Of a stretch of 64,000 bases of DNA, positions 1-8,542 are shown piece by piece (position 1 is the stretch's first letter; each line of letters starts with the position of its first letter). A program made the position numbers and the translations under genes. Source of the stretch: Streptomyces sp. HmicA12 (GTDB taxonomy: Bacteria > Actinomycetota > Actinomycetes > Streptomycetales > Streptomycetaceae); assembly GCF_000373565.1 (NCBI RefSeq), contig NZ_KB891801.1:218903-282902 (forward strand), in the 5' to 3' direction. A model generated the notes under the pieces. It made no database searches, was not told where the DNA came from, and was given only the letters and a program-made list of their open reading frames with translations.

Positions 1-59
1 TGCCCGACCTGCTGACCACCGCCGAGACGATCTCCGAGGAACTGGGATGGCGAGCGTGA
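1..59 (+). CDS. C-terminal tail of an upstream gene (partial), possibly a sugar kinase
   Basis: An open frame enters from the left edge and ends in TGA at 57-59; the visible residues read PDLLTTAETISEELGWRA. It overlaps the start of the KDPG aldolase gene by 13 bp, so the two are translationally coupled. In Streptomyces a 2-keto-3-deoxygluconate kinase commonly precedes this aldolase, but 18 residues cannot prove that. The kinase identity is inference from context. Confidence 0.45.
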   Translation, partial: PDLLTTAETISEELGWRA

Positions 60-676
60 ATCCGATGACCGACAAGGCACCGACGTCCTTCGACGAGCTG
101 TTCGCCGGGGTGCCGGTGATGGCGATCCTGCGCGGCATGTCCGCCGAGAGGTCCGTCGAACTCGCCGTACGCGCATGGGACCTGGGCATCAAGTGTGTCG
201 AGGTACCGGTGCAGAGCGAGGAGGCGGCGCGGGTGCTCGCCGCGGTGGTGGCCGCCGGGGCCGAGCGGGGCAAACCGGTGGGCGCGGGCACGGTGACCAC
301 GGCCGAGCGGCTCGGCTGGGCCGCGGCCGCGGGCGCCGCGTTCACGGTGGCGCCGGGGCTCGACAAGCGGGTGGCGCGGGACAGCATCGACGCGGGCCTG
401 CCGCATCTGCCCGGGGTGGCCACGGCCACCGATGTGCAGGCGGCGCGGGCGCTCGGCCTCGACTGGCTGAAGGCGTTCCCGGCGAGCGTGCTGGGCGTGG
501 ACTGGTTCCGGGCGATGCGCGGGCCGTTCCCCGAGGTGCCGTTCGTGGCGACCGGGGGCATGGACGCGGGGAACGCGGCGGCCTACCTCGAAGCCGGGGC
601 GCGGGTGGTCGCCGTGGGCTCGGCGTTGGAGGACCCCGCACAACTGTCCCGGCTGACCGAGCTGCTCGCCCCCTGA
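47..676 (+). CDS. eda: 2-dehydro-3-deoxyphosphogluconate (KDPG) aldolase
   Basis: Class I aldolase cleaving 2-keto-3-deoxy-6-phosphogluconate to pyruvate and glyceraldehyde-3-phosphate; cytosolic, sugar-acid / Entner-Doudoroff-type catabolism. The 209-residue protein has the usual family length. Visible motifs: AILRG near 26-30, EVPVQS with Glu52, GAGTVT at 79-84, and the Schiff-base lysine Lys142 in LKAFPAS. The glycine-rich phosphate site follows (TGGM, then VGSAL). ATG at 47 is preferred because GAGGAA lies 5 nt upstream; an in-frame ATG at 65 lacks a ribosome site. It overlaps the preceding gene. A KHG aldolase specificity cannot be excluded. Confidence 0.88.
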   Translation: MASVNPMTDKAPTSFDELFAGVPVMAILRGMSAERSVELAVRAWDLGIKCVEVPVQSEEAARVLAAVVAAGAERGKPVGAGTVTTAERLGWAAAAGAAFTVAPGLDKRVARDSIDAGLPHLPGVATATDVQAARALGLDWLKAFPASVLGVDWFRAMRGPFPEVPFVATGGMDAGNAAAYLEAGARVVAVGSALEDPAQLSRLTELLAP

Positions 677-696
677 GAGCTGCGCGCAGCGCATGC

Positions 697-730
697 TTCA
701 GGGGCGCGGGGAACTGCGCGAGAAGCCCCA
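697..730 (+). repeat. Dispersed intergenic repeat, copy 1 (short subtype)
   Basis: A 34-bp block beginning TTCAGGGGCGCGGGGAACTG is identical to 13801-13834. It is internally palindromic (GGGGC ... GCCCC around a GCGC core). It lies directly behind eda, preceded by the small palindrome GCTGCGCGCAGC near 679-690. This kind of GC-rich element recurs behind Streptomyces genes and may act as a transcript end or a mobile palindrome. Confidence 0.7.
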
Positions 731-742
731 CACACCCGCACA

Positions 743-803
743 CGCCGACGAGACCGCACCCGCACCCGCACCCGCACCCGCACCCGCCGACGAGACCGCA
801 CCC
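743..803. repeat. Hexanucleotide tandem repeat flanked by 19-bp direct repeats
   Basis: Five perfect CCGCAC units occupy 754-783. Two copies of a 19-bp sequence beginning CGCCGACGAGACCGCACCC (743-761 and 785-803) bracket them. Non-coding space between eda and the converging membrane-protein gene. Probably slippage-prone; no function visible. Confidence 0.75.
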
Positions 804-840
804 GGCAACCGCGCAGGAACCCCCCGCACCCGCCGGACGG

Positions 841-2694
841 CTACCGCAGCTCGTCCGGGCACGGCGTGCCCCGCGACCACCACTTGTAGGGCGCCGCCAG
901 GTGATACGTGCCGGCACGCGGGGCGACCAGCTCCGTCCACTGGTCGCCGGACGCGTCCTCCTCGGTCTCGAACAGGCACCCGTGCACGTTCTCGTACCGC
1001 TTCGGCGAGAACTCGTCGCTCTCCCGGGCCCGCTTCGAGGCCTCGGTCTCCCTCGGCGCCTCCAGCGCCTTGCCGTCCGCGTCGACGACGGCCAGCCAGG
1101 GCGAGTACGGGACGCGGATGAGCACCCGGCCCGGCTTGGTCACCTCGATGGTCAGCTCGGCCTGCTCGGCGGCGTCCACGGCCGCGTTCGGCTCGGCCAG
1201 CGGCGTCGGGTCGGTGACGGCGAACAGCTGCCAGTTGTCGTCGCCCCAGACCTGCTTCAGATACGGCAGCCCGCGCTGCACCAGCTCCCGCTCACGCTCG
1301 CCGCCGTCACCGTCCGGTTCGCCCTTGGGGAGGACGACGTAGTGCACGGCCCAGCGCTTGAGCCACTGGTGATAGTTGGCCGAGTTGAGCGTGTCGTCGT
1401 AGAAGAGCGGGTTGCGCTTCATATCGGCCTGCCGGGTCCAGCCGCGGGCCAGGTTCACGTACGGGGCGAGCGCGGACGCCTCCCGGTGCGAACGGGCGGG
1501 AACGACCTCGACGCGGCCGCGCTCGGCCTTGACCTGCTGGAGTTCGTTGACGAGCGGGGCCAGTTCGCGGGCCCAGGAGGCGGCCGGGATCGTGTGCACG
1601 ACGTCGTAGGCCAACTTGCCTCCGACCCACCCGTTGAACCCGATGAACGCGATCACGGTGACGTACCACTTGCGTGAACGCGGCACCGTGAACGGCAGGG
1701 CGGCGAGCAGCGCGACGCCCGCGAAGAGCATCGGCAGACGCGTGATGTTGGTGCCGATCTGCGAGTTGACCAGCCACACGAGCAGCACGGACACGGTGTA
1801 GACGGCGGAGGTGATCCGGACCGTCACCCACTCCTTCGGAACGAGGAAGTGGACGAGGGCGCCGTAGACGAGCGGCAGCAGCGCCGACAGGAACGGCATC
1901 GGCTGGGTGCCCGAGAACGGGAACAGCCACGCGGACAGCCCGACCACGGCGGCGGGCGCGAGTCCGAGCGCGTACGCGCCGGGCCGCCGCTTCTGCAGGA
2001 AGAGCGCGACGGCGACCAGCCCCACGAACAGGCCCGCCACCGGTGAAGAGGCCGTCGCGAGCCCGGCCAGCGGGGCGGCGACGACGGCCTTCGCCCACCG
2101 CTTGTGACGCCAGCGGTACGGCCAGCAGAACACGGCGGCGACCGCCGCGAGCCCGAACATCATGCCGAGCCCGAAGGTGACGCGCCCCGACGCCCCGTTG
2201 CACACCAGGGCGAAGACGCCGGCGAGCGCGGGCCACAGGGGTCTCGCCACGACGCGCGCGCGGGTCAGGAGGAGAGTCAGCAGGGCGGCGGACAGGGTGC
2301 CCGCGACGATCATCGTCGTACGGACACCGAGCACGGCCATCAGGTACGGCGACACCACGCTGTACGAGACGGGGTGCATGCCGCCGTACCAGGCGAGGTT
2401 GTACGCGGAGTCGGGGTGCTGGCCGACGAACTCGGCCCAGGCGTCCTGAGCCGCGAGGTCACCGCCGCTGTTCGCGAACGTGAAGAACCAGATGAGGTGC
2501 AGCACCGCCGCGAGGGCGGTGGCGACGACGACCGGATGCCGATGGGCACGGTCCGTCCAGGAGGGCGCACCGTCACCGTCGGCGGGAGACGCGGACGGCT
2601 TTTGGCCCCCCGGCTCTCCGGCGCGGGGATGTATTCGTACGCCCCCCGCGCCCGGCTCGGCGTCATCAGGGAGCGTCGACTCCGTTGTGGTCAC
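841..2694 (-). CDS. Polytopic membrane protein, paralogue A of a divergent pair
   Basis: About 617 residues with roughly ten hydrophobic segments between residues 45 and 400 and a soluble C-terminal third. After the first membrane span comes GGDLAAQDAWAEF, then AYNLAWYGGMHP and YSVVSPYLMAVLG. The C-terminal part carries RVEVVPARSHREAS, APYVNLARGW, VVLPKGEPDG and YLKQVWGDDNWQ. All these blocks recur in the divergently transcribed gene at 2950, so the two are paralogues. GTG at 2694 is chosen for GGGAG 8 nt upstream; the frame stays open to 2874. Such proteins are sometimes labelled MFS transporters, but the early acidic loop and extracytoplasmic tail resemble GT-C-type membrane enzymes more. 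Function unknown. Confidence 0.75.
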   Translation of the reverse strand: MTTTESTLPDDAEPGAGGVRIHPRAGEPGGQKPSASPADGDGAPSWTDRAHRHPVVVATALAAVLHLIWFFTFANSGGDLAAQDAWAEFVGQHPDSAYNLAWYGGMHPVSYSVVSPYLMAVLGVRTTMIVAGTLSAALLTLLLTRARVVARPLWPALAGVFALVCNGASGRVTFGLGMMFGLAAVAAVFCWPYRWRHKRWAKAVVAAPLAGLATASSPVAGLFVGLVAVALFLQKRRPGAYALGLAPAAVVGLSAWLFPFSGTQPMPFLSALLPLVYGALVHFLVPKEWVTVRITSAVYTVSVLLVWLVNSQIGTNITRLPMLFAGVALLAALPFTVPRSRKWYVTVIAFIGFNGWVGGKLAYDVVHTIPAASWARELAPLVNELQQVKAERGRVEVVPARSHREASALAPYVNLARGWTRQADMKRNPLFYDDTLNSANYHQWLKRWAVHYVVLPKGEPDGDGGERERELVQRGLPYLKQVWGDDNWQLFAVTDPTPLAEPNAAVDAAEQAELTIEVTKPGRVLIRVPYSPWLAVVDADGKALEAPRETEASKRARESDEFSPKRYENVHGCLFETEEDASGDQWTELVAPRAGTYHLAAPYKWWSRGTPCPDELR

Positions 2695-2949
2695 TGCTGA
2701 CACTCCCGTACGTACCGTCGTTACCGACCGAGGGAACGTCCCGGCTCTGCCCCGGTCTCGCGACGCTAGCACGGGTCCTGCGGGCCGATGCCGCGGGATG
2801 GTTCCGCACGTGGCCCGCGCGCACCGGCTCTTCCTGACGGCACACTCTTCGGTGGCGCCCCGCGGATGTGTCACGCGTCGGGCATCGCCTCAGCACTGAA
2901 TAGCGTCTACAGAACCGACCACGTTCCCCGACCGAGACGGACACGCTCA

Positions 2950-4698
2950 GTGCACTCCACCGAACTGCCCGCCCCCGGCAACGCCCTCGGCGCAGGCACT
3001 CCCGCCGAGCGTCGCGTCCCCGTGCCGTGGCACGTTCGCCACCGGATGCCGCTCCTGGTCACCGCGTGCACGGTGCCGCTGTACGGGCTGTGGTGGGCGG
3101 TCTTCGCGACCGGCGGCGGAGACCTCGCGGCCCAGGTGGCGTGGGCGGAATTCGCGCGGCAGTACCCGGGATACGCGTACAACCTGTTCTGGTACGGCGG
3201 TCTGCACACGGCGAACTACAGCGTGATCTCGCCCTACGTGATGGCGGCCATCGGTGTCGTCCCGATGACGCTGCTGTCCGGGCTCGCGTCCTCGTGGCTC
3301 GCCGGCGTGCTGATGCTCCGCGCCAAGGTGCGCCGGCCCCTGGCACCGGCGCTGGTCGCCGCTTTCTGTCTGTGGTGCCAGGTGGTGTCGGGACGTTCCA
3401 CCTTCATGCTCGGCGTGGCCTTCGGGCTCGCGGCGGTCGTCGTCCTCGCGGGCGGACACGGCGCCGCGCGCCTCTCGGTCTCGGCCCTGTGCGCGGCGGT
3501 GTCGACGATGGCCAGTCCGGTGGCCGGCCTGTTCCTCGTCGTGGTCGGCGCCGCCCATCTGCTGACCCGCGACGGGAGCCGGGCGGCGTCGCTGCTCGTC
3601 CCTCCGGTCGTCGTCGTCGCCCTGACCACGTGGCTGTTCCCCTTCAAGGGCGAGCAACCGATGCCGTTCGGGCGGATCTGGCCGCCCGTTCTGCTGTGTG
3701 CCGTGATCCTGCTGACGGCACCGCGCGCGTGGCGCCTGCTGAGATGCGGGGCTGCCGTGTACGCGCTCGGGGTGGTCCTCACCTTCTTCGTCACCTCGCC
3801 CGTCGGAACGAATGTCGAGCGCCTCACGGAACTGGCCGCGCCACCGGCCCTGCTGGCCATCGCCCTGCACGGGTTCCACGGTGCCGAGGGCGGTTCCCCG
3901 GCCGGCGGACCGTTCACACCACGGCGCCGGCGGGCGGTCTGCGTCGTCGCTCTGTGTCTCTCCCTGACCTGGCTGTCGGGCAAGACGATCGCCGACATCA
4001 GGGCCAACACGGAGGTTCCGGCCTGGGCGGTGCGGACGAGCGGCGTCGTCACCGAGCTCAAGCGACTGGGCGCCGAGCGCACACGCGTCGAGGTGGTGCC
4101 CGCCCGCGACCACCGCGAAGCGGCCGTCCTCGCCCCGTACATAAACATGGCCCGCGGCTGGAACCGCCAGGCCGACGTCGAACGCGGGCGGCTCTTCTAC
4201 GACGGGAACGGCGGCACGAACGTGCCGGAGGGTTCGTTCACCTCGGCCTCCTACCGCGCCTGGCTCGACCACTGGGCCGTGGGTTTCGTGGTCCTCCCCA
4301 AGGGGGCGCCCGACGGCCCGGCGAAGCTGGAGCACGCCCTGGTCATGAGCGAGCCGCGCTACCTGAAGCAGGTGTGGCACGACGCCAACTGGCAGATCTA
4401 CCGCGTGCGGGACGCCGTGCCCCTCGTGGATCCGCCCGCTTCGGTGGCGAGTTCCGACGGAGCGAACCTGGTCGTGTCGATGCCGAAGGCAGGATCCGTC
4501 ACCGTGCGGATCGCCTACTCACCCTGGCTGTGGGCGGATGCCGGCTGCCTGGCACCGTCCGGAGAGTTCACCCGCCTGACGGTGAAGGCCCCGGGCACGG
4601 TCCGGATCAGCTCCGCCTACGGCGGGCCCTCGGGGAAGGGCGTGCGGTGTGCCCCGGGGACTGAAGGGGAGAACGAACGAGCGCCCGCCGGTCGGTGA
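2950..4698 (+). CDS. Polytopic membrane protein, paralogue B of a divergent pair
   Basis: About 582 residues with the same architecture as the divergent neighbour: a first membrane span, the loop GGDLAAQVAWAEF, AYNLFWYGGLHT, YSVISPYVMAAIG, then many membrane spans and a soluble C-terminal domain with RVEVVPARDHREAA, APYINMARGW, VVLPKGAPDG and YLKQVWHDANWQ. GTG at 2950 is the best start, with GACGGA about 8 nt upstream; the frame is open back to 2788. The 255-bp intergenic region must hold both promoters. The stop codon lies inside a strong terminator hairpin. A membrane enzyme or transporter; no substrate can be named. Confidence 0.74.
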   Translation: MHSTELPAPGNALGAGTPAERRVPVPWHVRHRMPLLVTACTVPLYGLWWAVFATGGGDLAAQVAWAEFARQYPGYAYNLFWYGGLHTANYSVISPYVMAAIGVVPMTLLSGLASSWLAGVLMLRAKVRRPLAPALVAAFCLWCQVVSGRSTFMLGVAFGLAAVVVLAGGHGAARLSVSALCAAVSTMASPVAGLFLVVVGAAHLLTRDGSRAASLLVPPVVVVALTTWLFPFKGEQPMPFGRIWPPVLLCAVILLTAPRAWRLLRCGAAVYALGVVLTFFVTSPVGTNVERLTELAAPPALLAIALHGFHGAEGGSPAGGPFTPRRRRAVCVVALCLSLTWLSGKTIADIRANTEVPAWAVRTSGVVTELKRLGAERTRVEVVPARDHREAAVLAPYINMARGWNRQADVERGRLFYDGNGGTNVPEGSFTSASYRAWLDHWAVGFVVLPKGAPDGPAKLEHALVMSEPRYLKQVWHDANWQIYRVRDAVPLVDPPASVASSDGANLVVSMPKAGSVTVRIAYSPWLWADAGCLAPSGEFTRLTVKAPGTVRISSAYGGPSGKGVRCAPGTEGENERAPAGR

Positions 4699-4711
4699 CC
4701 GGCGGGCGCTC
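4679..4711 (+). terminator. Strong intrinsic terminator overlapping the stop codon
   Basis: A perfect 15-bp stem (GAGCGCCCGCCGGTC and its complement) with a GGT loop ends paralogue B; its TGA lies in the stem. No U-tract follows, as is common in Streptomyces. It can also stop transcripts of the convergent carboxypeptidase gene. Confidence 0.8.
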
Positions 4712-4719
4712 CCTCCCTG

Positions 4720-4768
4720 CTCCTGCTCCTGCTCCCTGCTCCTGCTCCCGCTCCCGCTCCCGCTCCCG
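4720..4768. repeat. Hexanucleotide repeat CTCCTG / CTCCCG
   Basis: Eight tandem units (CTCCTG x3, with one 7-nt CTCCCTG variant, then CTCCCG x4) fill the gap between the terminator and the stop codon of the convergent carboxypeptidase gene. Non-coding microsatellite. Confidence 0.8.
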
Positions 4769-4769
4769 C

Positions 4770-7262
4770 TCAGCCGACCCTGCGGAGCTTCGCGCCGAAG
4801 CCCGGCTCCGTGAGGTCCTTCTGGAGTGCCACCGGGACCTCGACGGCGTCGGCGTCGTTCTTGCCGTCGCCGACGCTCAGGACGCCGACCTGCGTGCCCG
4901 CCTTCGCCGAGTGCGGGATCGTCTTGCCCTTCTGCTCGTCCAGCGTCAGCCGGACCGTCAGGCCCGACCAGCCGACGGCGGAGACGTCCTTCGTGGCGAC
5001 GACCGGGGTGGTGCCGCCCAGGCCGTCGTCGACCTGGCCGACGACGTCGCCCTTCTTCACGACGGTCTTGGCGGTGAGCGCGCTCTGCCCCGACTCGATC
5101 AGCTTCTTGACGACGCCGGTGACCTCGTCGATGTTGGCGGTGCCGTTGCGGCCGTACTGGCCGAGGGCCGCGCCGATGATCGTCTGCGTCTTGCCGTCGA
5201 CCTTCCTCTCCGCGGCGAACAGGATGTTGCCGCCCGCCGCGGTGGTGGTGCCGGTCTTGATGCCGATGGCGACGGTCGGGACGAGCCCGAAGAAGTTGTT
5301 CTGCTTGTCGCCGTTGAGGTCCACGTAGCTGGGCTGGCGGGAGATCTCCTTGAAGACCGGGTTCTCCATCGCGGCACGGCCGAGCTTCACCAGGTCCTGC
5401 GCGGTGGAGACGGTCGTCTTGTCGAGGCCGCTGGGGTCCGTGTAGGTGGTGCTCTTCATGCCCAGCTCCTTGGCGGTCTTGTTCATCTTGTCGACGAACG
5501 CGTCCTCGGAGGAGCTCTTGGTGTCCCAGCGCGCGAGCAGCTTGGCGATGTTGTTCGCGGACGGCAGCATGACCGCCTGAAGGGCCTCGTACTCGCTGAT
5601 CTGCTGGCCCTCGGTGACCTTCACGACCGACTCGTTCTCGGCCTTGCCGGTCTCGTAGTGCTTCTGCGCGGCCGCGTCGACCGGGATCTTCGGGCCCTTC
5701 TCACCCGGCTTCAACGGGTGGTCGCGCAGGATCAGATAGACCGTCATCACCTTGGCGATACTGGCGATCGGTACGGGCTTCTGGTTGCCGGACGTGCCGA
5801 ACGTACCGATGCCGTTGACGTCCATGGCCGCCTGCCCCTGGCTCGGCCACGGCACGGACGGCTTGCCGCCCTCGAAGGAGACGGTCTCCTGCGCGGTGAG
5901 GTCGAGCGTCGGGGTCGGCAGTGGGCGCACGGCCTGTACGACTGCAAACACGACCACGAGCAGCAGGACCAGCGGCGTCCAGACCTTGACCCGGCGCACG
6001 GTGGTGCGGACCCGGGTCTCCGGGGGCGGCGGGGTGTTGGTCAGCTCGGCCAGCAGGTCCAGCGGCGGCTTGGGCGGCAGGGGCTGCTGGGTGGTCCGCT
6101 CCGGGGCGGGGGGCTCCGCCGGTTGACCGGTCGACTTCTTGCCGGTGCCGGGTGCGGCGGGCGCGCCGGGTGCGGCCTTGTCGTCCAGCGGCTTGAGCGG
6201 CACGAACCTGCTGGTCCGCTCGGCCTCCGACTCCTCGGTCCCACTGGCTTTCGCCCACGACGGCTTGGCGTCGGACGGCTTCGCGTCGGACGGCTTGGCT
6301 TCAGGCGTCTTCGCGCCGGGCGCCTTGAGCATGGTGGTCGGCTGGTCGACCAGCGGCGCGACGGCCTTGAACACGGTGGTGGGCTGATCGGTGCCCTGAG
6401 CCTTGGCGGCGTCGGGCTCGGGCTCGGCGGCCCCGGCGTCGGTGGCGTCGGTGGCGTCGGCTTCGTCGTCGGAGGTGTCGGGCTTCGACTCGGCGGGCTT
6501 CGCATCCGCTACCGCGGACGGCTCGGGCTTGTCCTCATCGTCACTGTCAGCGTCGCCATCGCCATCGCCATCGCCATCGCCGTCATCGTCACCGGCGGGC
6601 GGCTTCGATGCCGCCGCAGGCTCCTCGGGCGCGGCCGACTCCGGCTCGGCATCCGCGTCGCTGACCGAGTCGTCCGCAACGGCCGACTCGGCCTCGGCGG
6701 CATCCGCGTCGACCGTCGGCTCAGTCTCGGGCTCGGCCGCGGCCGCGGCCGCGGCCGGCTCGGGACGATCCGTGGCGTCGTCGTCCGAAGCCTCGGCGGC
6801 GCCGGAGTCCTCCGCGACAGCAGCCACCGGCTCCCCGGCCTCACCACTCGGGTCGGACTCGGACTCGGGCTCGGACTCGGATTCGGTCTCCGCGTCCGCG
6901 TCCGCGCTCGGCGCGGCCTCGGCGTCGGTGCCGGCCTCATCGGCGTCACCGGACCCGTCCGCGTCCGACTCGGCGCCACCGTCCCCGCCGGAGACCCACG
7001 CGGCCACCGCGGCCCTCAGCCGCGCGTCACCGGCCGCCTCGGACGGGGAACCCGCCTCACCGGCCTCCTCCGCGGCAGCGGCCGGCCCGGACCCGGCGTC
7101 CGCCGCCGCGACATCGCGGACCGAGAACACCGCCGTCGCCTGATCCACGCCCGACGCCGACGGGGTCTCCCGCGCCACCGCAATGCGCGGATCCCGCTTG
7201 TCCGGGACCGGCCCGCCCGACGCCTTCTGCTCTTCGCCCGACCTGTCGGGGGTCCCCGCCAC
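4770..7262 (-). CDS. D-alanyl-D-alanine carboxypeptidase (peptidase S11) with long acidic N-terminus
   Basis: Penicillin-binding-protein-type DD-carboxypeptidase that trims peptidoglycan stem pentapeptides outside the membrane. About 830 residues, roughly twice the family norm. The first ~400 residues are low-complexity and acidic (runs of Asp/Glu/Ala/Pro, DGDG repeats near 6550-6590, repeated DQPTT motifs). One membrane span follows near 424-446. The S11 domain comes next, with SxxK (SIAK, about 502), SxN (SAN, about 567) and KTG (KTGTTT, about 669). GTG at 7262 sits 5 nt after GGAGG; a TTG one codon earlier is also possible. The extension would be cytoplasmic and could dock regulatory partners. 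It converges on paralogue B. Confidence 0.88.
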   Translation of the reverse strand: MAGTPDRSGEEQKASGGPVPDKRDPRIAVARETPSASGVDQATAVFSVRDVAAADAGSGPAAAAEEAGEAGSPSEAAGDARLRAAVAAWVSGGDGGAESDADGSGDADEAGTDAEAAPSADADAETESESEPESESDPSGEAGEPVAAVAEDSGAAEASDDDATDRPEPAAAAAAAEPETEPTVDADAAEAESAVADDSVSDADAEPESAAPEEPAAASKPPAGDDDGDGDGDGDGDADSDDEDKPEPSAVADAKPAESKPDTSDDEADATDATDAGAAEPEPDAAKAQGTDQPTTVFKAVAPLVDQPTTMLKAPGAKTPEAKPSDAKPSDAKPSWAKASGTEESEAERTSRFVPLKPLDDKAAPGAPAAPGTGKKSTGQPAEPPAPERTTQQPLPPKPPLDLLAELTNTPPPPETRVRTTVRRVKVWTPLVLLLVVVFAVVQAVRPLPTPTLDLTAQETVSFEGGKPSVPWPSQGQAAMDVNGIGTFGTSGNQKPVPIASIAKVMTVYLILRDHPLKPGEKGPKIPVDAAAQKHYETGKAENESVVKVTEGQQISEYEALQAVMLPSANNIAKLLARWDTKSSSEDAFVDKMNKTAKELGMKSTTYTDPSGLDKTTVSTAQDLVKLGRAAMENPVFKEISRQPSYVDLNGDKQNNFFGLVPTVAIGIKTGTTTAAGGNILFAAERKVDGKTQTIIGAALGQYGRNGTANIDEVTGVVKKLIESGQSALTAKTVVKKGDVVGQVDDGLGGTTPVVATKDVSAVGWSGLTVRLTLDEQKGKTIPHSAKAGTQVGVLSVGDGKNDADAVEVPVALQKDLTEPGFGAKLRRVG

Positions 7263-7466
7263 CAATGCCTCCTCGACCGCTGACCACTACGCGCCGGCGC
7301 AAACCAGCACTGTCCGAACCATGTACCAGTGTCCTGTGTGGGGTCTTCACCCACGTGGTAGACGAGAACGACATACCTACTGGTTCCCGCCCAAAGCCCC
7401 CACGCACCCTCGACAAGCCAATGTGAGAGGGGTCACCCTGTCATTCATCCACGCGGGGAGGCATGG

Positions 7467-8207
7467 ATGGGCAGGAGCCGCAGAACACTTCCGGAGGAGC
7501 TTCTGCTGCTGGCGCTGGACCCGACCACGGGTACCACCGCACAGCCGCAGTCGCTCGACCTAGGTCTGGCCGGAGCACAGCTAGTAGAGCTGGCGCTGGC
7601 CGGACGGATAGCCCCAGACGGGGATCGTATCGCCGTGGTGGCACCACGGCCGACCGGAGATCCGACTCTGGACTGCGCGTTGGAGTTGCTGCGAAGGCGC
7701 GGCGCTCCTGTGCGGGCGGTCCACTGGATTGGCGGGCCACGACTGGGGCTTCGCCAGACCTACCTCTCGCACCTGGAGCGGTGCGGCATGGTGCATGCCG
7801 TGGCGGGACAGATGTGCGGGGTACTGCCGACGACTCGCTACCAGGCGACGGACACGGCTATCAGCCGGGAGATCAGGTCCCGGCTGGATTCAGCGATCCG
7901 TACCGGCGTTCCGCCGGACCCACGGACCGCGGCGCTCGCCGCGCTGGCCCACGCGGTCGGACTCGGCAAGCACCTGTACCCGGGGAACGAGGGACGATCG
8001 TCCCGCTCCCGGCTGCGGGATCTGATCAGGCACGACCCCATGGGCGGCCTCGTGGCGCACGCCGTGATGGACGTCCAGAACGGTGTGGCCGCTCAGCCAC
8101 GCCGCTCGCCCGCCGCCCCGGCGGGCCGGGGCGCACCGGAACCCGCGAGCGGCGTTCCGATGCAACAGCAGCGCCGCGGATCCATGGCGCGCGCCGTCGC
8201 CCACTAG
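7467..8207 (+). CDS. GOLPH3/VPS74-family (GPP34) phosphoprotein-like protein
   Basis: A 246-residue mainly alpha-helical protein. It begins LPEELLLLALDPTTG, followed by LGLAGAQLVELALAGRI, the typical opening of bacterial GPP34 proteins, with HPGN-like and basic segments further on. In eukaryotes the family binds PI4P and Golgi glycosyltransferases; in actinomycetes the role is unknown, possibly membrane association. GGGGAGG lies just upstream of ATG 7467. The final ~40 residues are Pro/Arg/Gln-rich and disordered. It is followed by the Scr1-type HTH regulator and DUF397 protein, a trio I recall together in S. coelicolor. Confidence 0.82.
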   Translation: MGRSRRTLPEELLLLALDPTTGTTAQPQSLDLGLAGAQLVELALAGRIAPDGDRIAVVAPRPTGDPTLDCALELLRRRGAPVRAVHWIGGPRLGLRQTYLSHLERCGMVHAVAGQMCGVLPTTRYQATDTAISREIRSRLDSAIRTGVPPDPRTAALAALAHAVGLGKHLYPGNEGRSSRSRLRDLIRHDPMGGLVAHAVMDVQNGVAAQPRRSPAAPAGRGAPEPASGVPMQQQRRGSMARAVAH

Positions 8208-8542
8208 TGAGCCGGCGACACCAGCACCACGCGTAACCGAAGCACTACTCGCACCACCCGCAACAGCGCCGCACCGCAGTCCCCAAAGACCCGGTTCGGG
8301 AGCCGCTGTACCGCGCGGGGCGATGCACCGGACATCCGTTCATCGAGCGGGTGCCCGGCCGTCGCCCCGCGCGGTCGCGTGTGCGCGTCGCGTTCGCACA
8401 GGGTGTCCCCCGGGGCCCGCGACGGGTGCGTATCCCGTGCATATCCGCTGTTTGCCAGCGCTTGACGCCTGTTGGTGGCAATCTGCTCAGCAGCAGATAC
8501 GCAACGTACAAAAAAATGCACGCAGCCGGAGGTGCACGTCCC
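8208..8542. other. Upstream region of the HTH regulator (335 bp), no gene seen
   Basis: No supported reading frame. A short A-rich run (ACAAAAAAATG) at 8509-8518 stands out against the GC-rich background. It includes an in-frame ATG at 8516 that could be an alternative start for the HTH regulator. A possible promoter reads TTGGTG (8472) with GATACG 18 nt later. No tRNA or terminator recognised. Confidence 0.4.

Noticed and set aside
4695..7283. Open frame of 862 codons on the plus strand
   Set aside because: Antisense to the DD-carboxypeptidase; repetitive because of its low-complexity extension, with no domain.
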